From: an uncultured Caproiciproducens sp.
GTDB taxonomy: Bacteria > Bacillota > Clostridia > Oscillospirales > Acutalibacteraceae
Assembly: GCF_963664915.1 (NCBI RefSeq)
Contig: NZ_OY761810.1
Span: forward strand, 1,316,661-1,380,660
Reading direction: 5' to 3'
DNA length: 64,000 nucleotides
Of this stretch, positions 33,702-42,781 are shown piece by piece. The translations under genes and the position numbers were made by a program. The notes beneath the pieces are model-generated. The model did no database searches. It saw nothing but the letters and a program-made list of their open reading frames with translations, and was not told the DNA's origin. Each line of letters begins with the position of its first letter. The first letter of the stretch is position 1.

Positions 33702-34301
33702 ATGAGCATGGCGGGATTGGTTTTTGATTCAAACTCCGGTTGGCATTACAGCAGACGTGCCGTAAGGGGACGCTCCATGTGCAATCTTCTTACTGATTCG
33801 ACATACGGCGGGTCAGCCGACGGTGCCCCGGAGCTTATGGCATTGCGTGTTCTTAATCCGGAATACCGAATTATCAAGGCCAAGGAACGCATGTATGAGA
33901 AATTTCCGGCAGGGGAAAAGCAATTAAGCGGTATGATGAAAAATTTCTTATCTGCCGCCAATGGAAGTTCCTCCTACAGTGTAAAAATCGATACAATTTT
34001 TGATCGGTTAAAAGAATCCGGAAATCCGGAAAACACGTATTTGGTTCCGGTGACACTGATTGCTTGTAAAATAGAGGACAATCAGGTTTATTGCAGCGTC
34101 GAAAGGCTTTTTTACGAGCACAATAACGGTATGCCGCCCAAACAGGCCTTACGCGGCTCTTTGTATTTTGAGCATACGGAACAAATCATACAAAAATTCA
34201 GGAATCTGGACTACCAACCGATCGGTGTAATTGGCAAGGGGGACTTTACCCGGCCGCTGAGCAAGGTTTTCGGGGAACAGTTCGGATTTGTTTTATCATA
34301 G
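33702..34301 (+). CDS. uncharacterised protein
   Basis: I do not recognise this 199-residue protein. It has no signal peptide and no membrane segment; the middle (TYLVPVTLIACKIEDNQVYC) looks like a beta-rich fold, and the end is LSKVFGEQFGFVLS. AAGGAGG lies 8 nt before the ATG at 33702, and a terminator follows, so it is expressed as a single gene. It diverges from the AraC regulator. It shares no pathway clue with its neighbours. Confidence 0.65.
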   Translation: MSMAGLVFDSNSGWHYSRRAVRGRSMCNLLTDSTYGGSADGAPELMALRVLNPEYRIIKAKERMYEKFPAGEKQLSGMMKNFLSAANGSSSYSVKIDTIFDRLKESGNPENTYLVPVTLIACKIEDNQVYCSVERLFYEHNNGMPPKQALRGSLYFEHTEQIIQKFRNLDYQPIGVIGKGDFTRPLSKVFGEQFGFVLS

Positions 34302-34331
34302 AATATTTTTTGCGCTTTTCTGTTTATTTTT

Positions 34332-34363
34332 ATACTCAGGCTATTTTAGCCTGAGTATTTTTA
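34332..34363 (+). terminator. strong rho-independent terminator
   Basis: ATACTCAGGCTA and TAGCCTGAGTAT form a 12-bp perfect stem with a 3-nt loop, followed by T-rich sequence. It ends the 33702 transcript. Confidence 0.88.
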
Positions 34364-34481
34364 TGCCCGATTTTGCCTTATAATTCTGATACGAATAATA
34401 ATTGAACCGATTCATCCGGGCGAAGCGAAACTTATACAATTTAAGTGTAAAAACCCGTATTGTCTTTGTGTACTTGCTTGA

Positions 34482-34510
34482 TTGACAGTGAAAGGGGTTA
34501 AGATTATAAT
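34482..34510 (+). promoter_or_regulatory. consensus promoter of the TetR-MMPL operon
   Basis: TTGACA (34482-34487) and TATAAT (34505-34510) are perfect hexamers with a 17-bp spacer, ~70 bp before the TetR start. A strong unregulated level would be expected without repression. Confidence 0.85.
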
Positions 34511-34519
34511 ACTAAATAT

Positions 34520-34532
34520 TGACTAAAAGTCA
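34520..34532. promoter_or_regulatory. palindromic operator candidate for the TetR regulator
   Basis: TGACTAAAAGTCA is a 13-bp palindrome that begins 9 bp after the -10, overlapping the transcription start and early leader. TetR repressors of MMPL exporters commonly bind TGAC...GTCA palindromes at this position, so autoregulation is likely. Confidence 0.65.
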
Positions 34533-34578
34533 TTTTGTTGTTATTTTACAATCATGAACCGGGAAGGATGCAAAAATC

Positions 34579-35172
34579 TTGATAAAAAAGAAGATTACAG
34601 AAAACAAAAAAATTAAAATGACAAAGCTGTACGACGCCGCGTATGAACTGTTTACATCCAACGGCGTCCACAATACGATCATAGACGACATTGTAAAAAA
34701 AGCGGGTGTGGCAAAGGGTACATTTTATTTGTACTGCAAAGACAAATATGATTTGGTCGACAAGATCATCTTAAAAAAAAGTGCCGCATTATTTGACAGC
34801 GCAATGAAGGCTGTGGCCGAAAAGCAAAAGACCGAAGGAATGGACTTTTTAGAGAGCGTCATTTTTTTTGTGGATTATTTGATTGAGTTTTTTAAAACAA
34901 ACAAGAAATTTCTTTCTCTCATTTATAAGAACCTTTCTTGGGACTTGTATGAAAAAGCGCTGACCTATGAAGAAATGGACGGGGCGAAGCGAATTTTTAT
35001 TGAGCATTTTATTACTGACGGGGGTGACAGCGAAATTGCCCGACAGCGGCTGTTCATTGTCGTTTCCATGGTTGGAGCCGTTTGCTACAATTCCATCGTA
35101 TTGGAAATACCGTACCCGATGGACAGCATTAAGAGCGAATTATATCAGTCAATCACGAAAATTCTGACCTGA
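34579..35172 (+). CDS. TetR/AcrR-family regulator
   Basis: The 197-residue protein has the TetR helix-turn-helix at residues ~14-58 (DIVKKAGVAKGTFYLYCKDK) and a variable ligand-binding domain. It is the first gene of an operon with an MMPL exporter and a coiled-coil exported protein, and so is the likely local repressor of that export system. The start is TTG at 34579, as the first in-frame ATG (14 codons on) has no ribosome site; the TTG follows an AAGGA that is 12 nt away, so the exact start is uncertain. Confidence 0.85.
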   Translation: MIKKKITENKKIKMTKLYDAAYELFTSNGVHNTIIDDIVKKAGVAKGTFYLYCKDKYDLVDKIILKKSAALFDSAMKAVAEKQKTEGMDFLESVIFFVDYLIEFFKTNKKFLSLIYKNLSWDLYEKALTYEEMDGAKRIFIEHFITDGGDSEIARQRLFIVVSMVGAVCYNSIVLEIPYPMDSIKSELYQSITKILT

Positions 35173-35258
35173 CGGCCGCACCGGGTAAAGAAGCAGATGG
35201 TTTTGGCGCAGGCGGAGCGGATTCCGGGACAAATACAATGTATAAGGGAGCGGCGGGA

Positions 35259-37406
35259 ATGAAATTACCTGGATCACACGCGGGTTCACATTCTATTGTG
35301 GACTTTATTATTAACAAACGAAAACGAATTGAAATCGTTTTTATCATCTTGGTTCTGGTCAGTCTTTTTTTCAATTCGTTCGTCAGCATCAATTATGACC
35401 TGACGAAATATCTGCCGGAAACCACAGCGTCAAAAAAAGGGATCAGCGTTATGAAACAGGAGTTTGGCTATCCCGGCACGGCGCGTGTGATGATAGACAA
35501 TGTTTCACTGTATCAGGCCAAGGTTTACAAAGATAAAATTGAAGCTGTGGACGGCGTGGATATGGTCATGTGGACCGACACGACAACAGACGTTTATCAG
35601 GCCGATCAGTTTATACAATATAAAGACATTGATGACTATTACAAAAACGGCTATTCCGTGATGGATATCACTTTTGACGGGAGCGATACCAGTTCGAAAA
35701 CCTCGCGGGCGATTGACCAAATCAAGCAGATTACCGGCGACAAGGGACACTTTATCGGGGCGGCCGTCCAAAACAAATCCCTAAGTGAGAACCTCAAAAT
35801 AGAAATGGCGAGGGCCACGGTGATCTGCGTCGCCATGATTATTCTTTTTCTTTGCCTAACTACCACGTCGTGGTTTGAACCCATCCTGTTCCTGCTGATT
35901 ATGGGAATCGCCATTATCATCAATCAGGGATCAAACATCTTTTTGGGCGAGGTTTCATTCCTGACATCCAGTGTTTCTTCCGTTCTTCAGCTGGCTGTCG
36001 CAATGGACTATTCCATTTTCCTAATTCATTCTTTTACAAGGGAACGGGAAAAAGGACTTGATTTGACAGAAGCGATCGCCAACGCTATACGGCATTCGGC
36101 AAAATCTATTTTAGCCTGTGGTGTGGCTACCTTTTTCGGTTTTATCGCTCTGGCGCTGATGAAGTTTTCCATCGGCTTCGACATGGGCATTGTTTTGGCA
36201 AAAGGAATTCTAATCAGCGTGCTGACCGTGCTGTTCCTGATGCCGTCCCTCATCATCCGCTGGTCCGGCCTGATTGAAAAGACCGCTCACCGGTCGTTTT
36301 TACCCCCCTTTGATAAGTTTTCCCGCGGCGTGTTTAAAAGCCGCTTCGCGGTTTTGGCCGTGGTACTAATTGTTGCCGCCCCGGCCTACATAGGAAAAGG
36401 GATGACAAATTTCGTCTATGGCAGTCAGGCTGTCGGTGCCGGAGAGGGCACAAAGGTGTATGAGGATGAACAGGCGATTGACGCGCAGTTTGGCCGCAGT
36501 AATATGCTGCTCGCCCTCGTGCCCAATACTTCCATAGCCAAGGAAAAAGAACTTTCGAAGGAGCTGGAAAATCTCAGTTACACGAAAAGCGTAACGTCGC
36601 TTGCCAATACTCTGCCGGAGGGTGTTCCGGAAAGCATTCTTCCCGAAAGTGTAACGGGTAAACTTCACACGGAAAAATATTCGAGGATGCTGATCTATAT
36701 TAAAACAAAGGATGAAAGCAGTGCTGCCTTTCAGTGTTCGGATCAAGTTCAGTCCATTGTTAAGAAATATTATCCGGATGATTCCTATGTGGTCGGCACC
36801 ACGCCGTTTACGCAGGATATTAAGAAAACAATAACAAGCGATTATGACTTCGTCGATATGCTTTCCCTGCTCAGCGTGGCCATTGTTGTCATGATCACCT
36901 TTCGATCCGTTCTCATTCCCATTTTGATTTTAATCCCGATTGAAGTGGCTATTTTCATCAATATGCTCTTCCCGTTTCTGGTGGGGGACCAGCTCATTTT
37001 TATGGGATATATTATTGTAAGCTGCATCCAGCTGGGAGCAACGGTGGACTACGCCATCCTGATGACGAACAACTATCTGGAAAGCAGGGAACACATGGAC
37101 AGCAGGGCCGCGACGATAGAAGCGGTTTCCATGACCACTCCGCCGCTGTTGACCTCCGCCACTATTCTTGCCGGCGTCGGCTACATCCTGTATTTTACCT
37201 CCTCTATCAGCGCGATTGCGGACATGGGGCATCTAATCGGCAGAGGCGCGCTGCTTAGCCTGTTTATGGTGATTTCTGCACTGCCGGCGCTGCTGTATTT
37301 CTTTGACAAACCAATCAACAAGCATATTAAGCGGATGCAGCGGCTGCATGAAAAAGCACGGAAAAAAATTTCCGCCCGCATAAATCGACACACACATGCT
37401 GCGTGA
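35259..37406 (+). CDS. MMPL/RND-family exporter
   Basis: The ~715-residue protein has two halves of an RND transporter, each with one membrane segment, an exported loop and a bundle of five segments. The conserved Asp-Tyr pairs lie in AVAMDYSIFL and GATVDYAILM. MMPL-type proteins export lipids or envelope precursors using proton flux. The ATG at 35259 is preferred over the one at 35238, since GGGAG lies upstream of it. A TetR regulator precedes and an exported coiled-coil protein follows, the usual arrangement in clostridia. Confidence 0.88.
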   Translation: MKLPGSHAGSHSIVDFIINKRKRIEIVFIILVLVSLFFNSFVSINYDLTKYLPETTASKKGISVMKQEFGYPGTARVMIDNVSLYQAKVYKDKIEAVDGVDMVMWTDTTTDVYQADQFIQYKDIDDYYKNGYSVMDITFDGSDTSSKTSRAIDQIKQITGDKGHFIGAAVQNKSLSENLKIEMARATVICVAMIILFLCLTTTSWFEPILFLLIMGIAIIINQGSNIFLGEVSFLTSSVSSVLQLAVAMDYSIFLIHSFTREREKGLDLTEAIANAIRHSAKSILACGVATFFGFIALALMKFSIGFDMGIVLAKGILISVLTVLFLMPSLIIRWSGLIEKTAHRSFLPPFDKFSRGVFKSRFAVLAVVLIVAAPAYIGKGMTNFVYGSQAVGAGEGTKVYEDEQAIDAQFGRSNMLLALVPNTSIAKEKELSKELENLSYTKSVTSLANTLPEGVPESILPESVTGKLHTEKYSRMLIYIKTKDESSAAFQCSDQVQSIVKKYYPDDSYVVGTTPFTQDIKKTITSDYDFVDMLSLLSVAIVVMITFRSVLIPILILIPIEVAIFINMLFPFLVGDQLIFMGYIIVSCIQLGATVDYAILMTNNYLESREHMDSRAATIEAVSMTTPPLLTSATILAGVGYILYFTSSISAIADMGHLIGRGALLSLFMVISALPALLYFFDKPINKHIKRMQRLHEKARKKISARINRHTHAA

Positions 37407-37440
37407 AGAGCAGCCGAAATAATCAAGGAGGAATATTCCA

Positions 37441-39558
37441 ATGAAAGCAGTATATAGAATTTTGGCGGGATTTCTTGCGGCAGCCGTTCTGGTTCCGTCG
37501 CTGTCAACCACCGCACGGGCCGCGGCGCCGTCCGTGTCAACGGATGAAGCGGTTTATGTCAATTTGGATTACTACGGCAAACCGGGAAATATTAATATAG
37601 TAAAAGGCTGCGACCTGAACGGAGTGGGCCAGTTTACGGATTATGGTTCCTATGAAAAGGTAACCAATATGACAAATGAGGCAAAACCGTCGGTGTCGGG
37701 CGATTCCGTAAACTGGGATCTGCCCCAAAGCACCGGCCGATTCTACTATGAATGTACGCCGAAAGACGGCGCGGTCACACTGCCGTGGAATTTTGACGTT
37801 TCCTACAAGCTGAACGGGGTTCCGACAGACGCGAAAAAACTGGCCGGTGCCTCGGGACTGGTCGAAATCGATATTAAAGAAACACCGAATAAAAGTGCCT
37901 CGGAATATTATAGGAACAATCTGCTGCTGCAGGTGGCGACTGTTGTAAAAATGAAAGACACCCTGAGTGTGGAAGCTCCCGGCGCGCAGGTACAGTCCAT
38001 GGGTGATTACAAAGCGGTATTGTTTGCGGGTCTTCCGGGAGAAGAAAAGACGGATACAATCCGTATCGGTACAAATAGCTTTGAATCTGTCGGGGTTGTG
38101 ATGATGATGGTCCCCGGAACCCTGGAACAGCTGCAGGACATTAAAGACCTTAAAGAAGATAAAGACACCATCAAGGGTTCGATGGATGCCATCAGCCAGA
38201 GCACCAATGAAATCCTGGAAACGCTGGAAAGTATGTCCGGCGGCTTAAAACAAACGCAGTCCGGCCTTTCTTCGCTGGACAGTGCGCGCGGAACAATCAG
38301 TTCGTCAAAGGGAAACGTATATCATGACGCGGACAAGGCACTTGCGGATTTGTCTGCCATGACCGCGCAGACATCGGCCTTGATTCCCCACCTTCAAAAG
38401 GGGCAGCAGCTGGTTCAGGATGTAAATGCCAATGTAAATTCCATGGTGCAGACAATCTCGGTTGCAAGCTCATATTTAGGTTCCCTGTCCGGCTCAATCG
38501 GACAGGTGCGCAGTGATGTGGAGGATCTGTGCGATGTTTTGGATGATGCGGATGACGCGTCCGACAAGCGGGCGAGTCTGACAACTGATTTAAATACCCA
38601 GATAGGGACGGCGCAGACCATCACGAAAAAGCTTGCAGCGTTAATTCTGGAAATGGATAACGGTTCCGCAGCATTGGAGACGAATATGAAGGCACTTCAG
38701 AGTTCTGCTGGGGCAGTAGCAACTGCCCACCCGACAGATGCTTCCACTCAGAATTTAATAAAGAGTCTGCAGTCCGTAGGAGCCAGCCTGCAAACCGTTC
38801 AGAAATCCTCCGCCACGCTGGAAACGGCACTCAAAGGCGTGCTGAACCAGTCGGGCTCATTCTTTAATACAGGAACAGAAACCGTCAATGTGCTGGACTC
38901 CTATTTGGACGTGCTGGATGAGGGAACGGACACTGCCGATGACTTGCTGAAGCACGCGAATATTGTCGGCAGAAATTTAAAAGATCTTCTTAGCATTTCC
39001 CAAAGTATCATCAACAATATTACGGCCTTGAACAGTACCGTGAACCAATATAAGGACGACACGGTCGGCGCCCTGAAGGACACGGAAAATCTGGTGGGCA
39101 GTCTGGCCAGTGCACTCACCAGTTCGCAGGCATTTCTGACCTCTCTGGAGACCGTTGCGAAAACCAGCGGGAACAAACTGGACAGCGGCACCCGGCAAAC
39201 CTTAAACGGCCTGATTTCGGTGCTGCAAAAGAGCCTAAGCCAGATTGATAAGACATCCACCGTCAAAAATGCAAATAATACGATTAAAAATGCGGTCGAC
39301 AAAGAGCTTGACAAGTTTGAAAATGAAAATAATCTTCTGAATTTAGACGCCATGGCGAAACCCATCTCGTTTACTTCTTTAAAAAACGCTTCCCCGTCCA
39401 GTATTCAGATCGTTTTGCGCACCGAGGAAATCAGCAAGGACAGTGACAGTAAAAATCAGAAAGATCTGGAGAATGCGGAGAACAATTCCAGTGTTCTGGA
39501 CAGAATACGCAGTGTGTTCATCAAACTCTGGAACGCCATAGCATCCGTATTTTCATAA
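37441..39558 (+). CDS. exported coiled-coil protein of the MMPL operon
   Basis: The 705-residue protein starts with a signal peptide (residues 1-27, ending ARA). It has a beta-rich part to residue ~230, then long heptad-like stretches rich in Ser, Thr, Ala, Leu and Gln from ~240 to 640, and an amphipathic end. It has no transmembrane segments beyond the signal. Proteins of this type follow MMPL exporters in many clostridia and may form a periplasm-like scaffold or partner; no activity is known to me. AAGGAGG precedes the ATG, 35 bp after the exporter stop. Confidence 0.7.
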   Translation: MKAVYRILAGFLAAAVLVPSLSTTARAAAPSVSTDEAVYVNLDYYGKPGNINIVKGCDLNGVGQFTDYGSYEKVTNMTNEAKPSVSGDSVNWDLPQSTGRFYYECTPKDGAVTLPWNFDVSYKLNGVPTDAKKLAGASGLVEIDIKETPNKSASEYYRNNLLLQVATVVKMKDTLSVEAPGAQVQSMGDYKAVLFAGLPGEEKTDTIRIGTNSFESVGVVMMMVPGTLEQLQDIKDLKEDKDTIKGSMDAISQSTNEILETLESMSGGLKQTQSGLSSLDSARGTISSSKGNVYHDADKALADLSAMTAQTSALIPHLQKGQQLVQDVNANVNSMVQTISVASSYLGSLSGSIGQVRSDVEDLCDVLDDADDASDKRASLTTDLNTQIGTAQTITKKLAALILEMDNGSAALETNMKALQSSAGAVATAHPTDASTQNLIKSLQSVGASLQTVQKSSATLETALKGVLNQSGSFFNTGTETVNVLDSYLDVLDEGTDTADDLLKHANIVGRNLKDLLSISQSIINNITALNSTVNQYKDDTVGALKDTENLVGSLASALTSSQAFLTSLETVAKTSGNKLDSGTRQTLNGLISVLQKSLSQIDKTSTVKNANNTIKNAVDKELDKFENENNLLNLDAMAKPISFTSLKNASPSSIQIVLRTEEISKDSDSKNQKDLENAENNSSVLDRIRSVFIKLWNAIASVFS

Positions 39559-39688
39559 AATTTTCTTACAATCCTTTTAAATTTTGAGATTTTCCAATAT
39601 TTATCATTTTTTTTCACAAAAATATCACATAGTAGTGTTATAATAAGACTCAATAAGACTCAAGATTTATTTGGAAGGAAATAAAAAT

Positions 39689-41236
39689 ATGAATTTTGTA
39701 AAGCATAGACGTATCAATTCGATCACTGCGGGCTTACTGGCTGCGGTAATTTTGGCACTGCCTCTTGCCGGGTGCGGTCAAACGGCCGCCATTCGTGAAG
39801 CATCCTCACAGACGGAGTCTTCATTGGTACAAAACAGCAGTGCTGCTTCCCAAATAAATTTACCGGAAAGCAAAACGGAGTCATCACAGCAGAGTTCCCC
39901 AAGTGCAGGCTCTGAAACCGCCTCAAAAACGGAGGCCGCTTCTTCGGCTGCGAAGAATCTGAAAAAGGCAGAGGTGATGCCGCAGACCTCAGCAAAGGCG
40001 CAGGCATCCGGCCAAACACTGAAAAAGATATCCGCCGACGCGACGGCCGACAACGGCAAGCAGTTCAGCATATCCAAAAGTTTGGCAACCGCCGTTAAAC
40101 CTGCTTATACGTATGTCGATCAGCGGGACGGATACAACTTTCTGTCCGATCTTGTCAGCCGCGCCGTGTATAAGCAGATTTTTCAAAGTGCATACAAAGT
40201 ATCCGCGACACCTAATTCCGACGGTTACTATCCAACGCAAAAAATTATTGTTTCCGGTACACAGCTTTCCGAAGCACAGCTGCGCGTGATTTTGATTGCG
40301 TTTCTTAACGACAATCCCCAAATTTTCTGGTTTGCGAACGCGTATTCTTATGCGTATTCCAATGACAGCACCTATATTCAGCTTTATGCCGTCACATCGC
40401 AGGCCCAGTGCACTGCCATGATTCAGAAGCTGAATCAAAAGGTGAGCACGGCAATCAGTGCGATGCCTGCGGGACTGAGCGAACTTGACCGCGAATTATA
40501 TCTTTTTCATTATATAGCGCAAAATTGTACCTATAATAATGCAGCCGTAACCAACACCAGCATATGGCAGGCGTTTTCTGCCTATGGCATGCTGGTCGAC
40601 GGGACAGCGGTCTGCGAGGGCTATGCCAGAGCCATGCAGCTTCTTTCCAGCTATTCCGGTTTGCAGTGTATGCTGTTAAGCGGGCAAAGCAGCGGAGAAA
40701 ATCATATGTGGAATGTGATAAAGATCGACGGCGAATGGTATCATCTTGATACTACCTGGGGTGACAGCGATACTGAAGTTTACAATTACTTCAATCTGAC
40801 CGATGCGGTCATTGCCCAGACTCGCACGATTTTCCCGAGTGCTTCCACTCTTACCGATGACCAGATAGACGGAACGACAGACGGCACGGCCGCCGAATGC
40901 AATCTGACGGTTCCAAGCTGTATGTCTACCGCGGCCAACTATTTTAAAGCAAAAGGATTCAAAGTGAGCAGCAACTCGGATAACAGTACCGTTATGGCAG
41001 CCTTTGCGTCGGCGATTCAATCGAAAAGCACATCCGTTTCCTTTTATGTGGACGAAAGCGCGGACTTTGACACGGTGCTGACGGGCATGACTACCTCAAC
41101 GCCATATCAGATTCTGACCTGCATCAGTGCGGTGAACAGCAAGCAGGGCACCGGGAGTAAAATTGATCTGAACAATCTGAAATATCTGAGTGACAAGGCT
41201 GACCGAGGCATTACCGTTTTCCTCAGTTATAAATAA
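39689..41236 (+). CDS. lipoprotein with transglutaminase-like protease domain
   Basis: The ~515-residue protein has a lipobox, LPLAGCGQ, with the lipidated Cys near residue 30, and then a Ser/Ala-rich linker to ~130. The transglutaminase core has a visible catalytic triad: Cys309 in VDGTAVCEGYA, His339 in ENHMWNV, and Asp354 in HLDTTWGD. Such domains act as cysteine peptidases or cross-linkers at the cell surface. ATG at 39689 follows GGAAGGA. A paralogue without a lipobox is encoded immediately downstream. Confidence 0.85.
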   Translation: MNFVKHRRINSITAGLLAAVILALPLAGCGQTAAIREASSQTESSLVQNSSAASQINLPESKTESSQQSSPSAGSETASKTEAASSAAKNLKKAEVMPQTSAKAQASGQTLKKISADATADNGKQFSISKSLATAVKPAYTYVDQRDGYNFLSDLVSRAVYKQIFQSAYKVSATPNSDGYYPTQKIIVSGTQLSEAQLRVILIAFLNDNPQIFWFANAYSYAYSNDSTYIQLYAVTSQAQCTAMIQKLNQKVSTAISAMPAGLSELDRELYLFHYIAQNCTYNNAAVTNTSIWQAFSAYGMLVDGTAVCEGYARAMQLLSSYSGLQCMLLSGQSSGENHMWNVIKIDGEWYHLDTTWGDSDTEVYNYFNLTDAVIAQTRTIFPSASTLTDDQIDGTTDGTAAECNLTVPSCMSTAANYFKAKGFKVSSNSDNSTVMAAFASAIQSKSTSVSFYVDESADFDTVLTGMTTSTPYQILTCISAVNSKQGTGSKIDLNNLKYLSDKADRGITVFLSYK

Positions 41237-41253
41237 ATATAAATAAAATTCAA

Positions 41254-41284
41254 GGCCCGCAAGGCAAACTTGCGGGCCCTTTTA
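41254..41284 (+). terminator. terminator between the two transglutaminase genes
   Basis: GGCCCGCAAG and CTTGCGGGCC form a 10-bp perfect stem with a 5-nt loop, followed by CTTTT. The downstream paralogue has its own promoter. Confidence 0.88.
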
Positions 41285-41289
41285 ATCGA

Positions 41290-41318
41290 TTGATGTTTAA
41301 TTTGCGACGTGGTATAAT
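41290..41318 (+). promoter_or_regulatory. promoter of the second transglutaminase gene
   Basis: TTGATG (41290-41295) and TATAAT (41313-41318) have a 17-bp spacer, 36 bp before the ATG. Confidence 0.7.
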
Positions 41319-41353
41319 AAGCATACGATTTTAACCAGCTTGGGGAGGAATTC

Positions 41354-42745
41354 ATGAAGAAGTTTTTAACTGCCATCATGATGCTTTTTTTGGCCGGATT
41401 GGTCTGTATACTCGTTTATTTGGCGCTGTATCATGACAGCCTTGGACTTCAATGGAATAATCCGTTCACAAGCCTTCTGCAGGGGACTTCGGCCTTTTCA
41501 GCTCCTCAGGAGTCTGGCGGGAGCACAAAACAGGAAGTTGTATCCGAAACAGAGGAAAACGGGAATAACGGTGCCTCTATATCAAAAGCCGTCGCACCCG
41601 CATCAAAATTTTATCCGCTGTTTCATCAGACCGAGGGGCTTGACTGCCTGACGGACAGCGCAAGCCGCACGCTCTATCAGGGTATGCTTAAAACAGTATA
41701 TGCCATTGCACCGGACGCCGACAAGGATGGATATTATCCCGCCGACACGGCCACCGTTAAAAAAGAAAAGCTCTCCGAAAAACAAATCCGTGCGGCTGTG
41801 CTTGCGTTTCGAAGCGATAATCCGCAGCTGTTCTGGGTTGTTAACCGGTATTCCTATACCTATGACGGCAAAGATACCGCAGTGAGACTGTATGGATACC
41901 TTCCGCCAGCCCAGTGCAACGCACTCATTAAAAAAATGAATGCGTCCGTCAGCTCGATTGTCGGCGGCATACCGGCGGGACTGAGCGAACTCGACCGTGA
42001 AATTAATCTTTTTCAGGCAATCGCAAAAATGTGTACGTACGACGCCGCCGCCGTTACCGACTTGAAGCGCTGGGCGTCCCACGCTGCAAACGGTGCACTT
42101 GTCGACGGCACGGCGGTTTGCGAAGGCTATGCCAGAGCAATGCAGCTGCTGTCTGCTTACTGCGGTCTTGACTGCCGAACAGTCAACGGCGAGGGAAACG
42201 GCGCGGCACATATGTGGAATGTGATTCGGATTGACGGGTTGTGGTATCATCTTGACCCCACATGGGGCGATGGCGAACCATTGAATTATGAGTACTTTAA
42301 TGTAACAGACAGCATCATTCGCACGGATCACAGCATCAGCGGGAATATTCTTCTTGTAAAAGGGGAAAAAATAAAGGACGAAGATGGCGTATCCGCAGAT
42401 TACAATCTGCCTTTGCTGGCCTGTAACTCCATGAAGGCGAATTATTTCCGGGTGAAGGGAATCCCTGTGAGCGGATTTAACAGCGCAAACAATAAAAAAG
42501 CCGCCGATGCAATTGCTGCGGCGGCAAAATCCAAAAGTCCGGCGGTCGAGTTTTATATTGACGCGAGTTTAAACTATGATGAAACGGTCGCGCAGATGGT
42601 GGGTGCTCCGCGATATCAACTCCTGACTTATATACGGGCAGCAAATAAGGCGGCTGTCGCAGGGCATAAGATTAATGAAGACAAAATTCAATATGTACTT
42701 GCAAAAAAAAGCCGGGGCATGACCGTGATTTTAAATTATCAATAA
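41354..42745 (+). CDS. membrane-anchored transglutaminase-like protein
   Basis: The 463-residue protein is a paralogue of the preceding lipoprotein. It has a signal anchor (residues ~3-27, AIMMLFLAGLVCILVYLAL) in place of a lipobox and a shorter linker. The triad is Cys256 in VDGTAVCEGYA, His286 in AAHMWNV and Asp301 in HLDPTWGD. The shared regions before and after the core (AVLAFRSDNPQLFWVVNRYSY; KSRGMTVILNYQ) are aligned with the first copy, indicating tandem duplication followed by divergence of the anchor. GGGGAGG precedes the ATG. Confidence 0.85.
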   Translation: MKKFLTAIMMLFLAGLVCILVYLALYHDSLGLQWNNPFTSLLQGTSAFSAPQESGGSTKQEVVSETEENGNNGASISKAVAPASKFYPLFHQTEGLDCLTDSASRTLYQGMLKTVYAIAPDADKDGYYPADTATVKKEKLSEKQIRAAVLAFRSDNPQLFWVVNRYSYTYDGKDTAVRLYGYLPPAQCNALIKKMNASVSSIVGGIPAGLSELDREINLFQAIAKMCTYDAAAVTDLKRWASHAANGALVDGTAVCEGYARAMQLLSAYCGLDCRTVNGEGNGAAHMWNVIRIDGLWYHLDPTWGDGEPLNYEYFNVTDSIIRTDHSISGNILLVKGEKIKDEDGVSADYNLPLLACNSMKANYFRVKGIPVSGFNSANNKKAADAIAAAAKSKSPAVEFYIDASLNYDETVAQMVGAPRYQLLTYIRAANKAAVAGHKINEDKIQYVLAKKSRGMTVILNYQ

Positions 42746-42781
42746 AAGTGTGGTGCTCACGCACAGCGGAGGAATATACTG

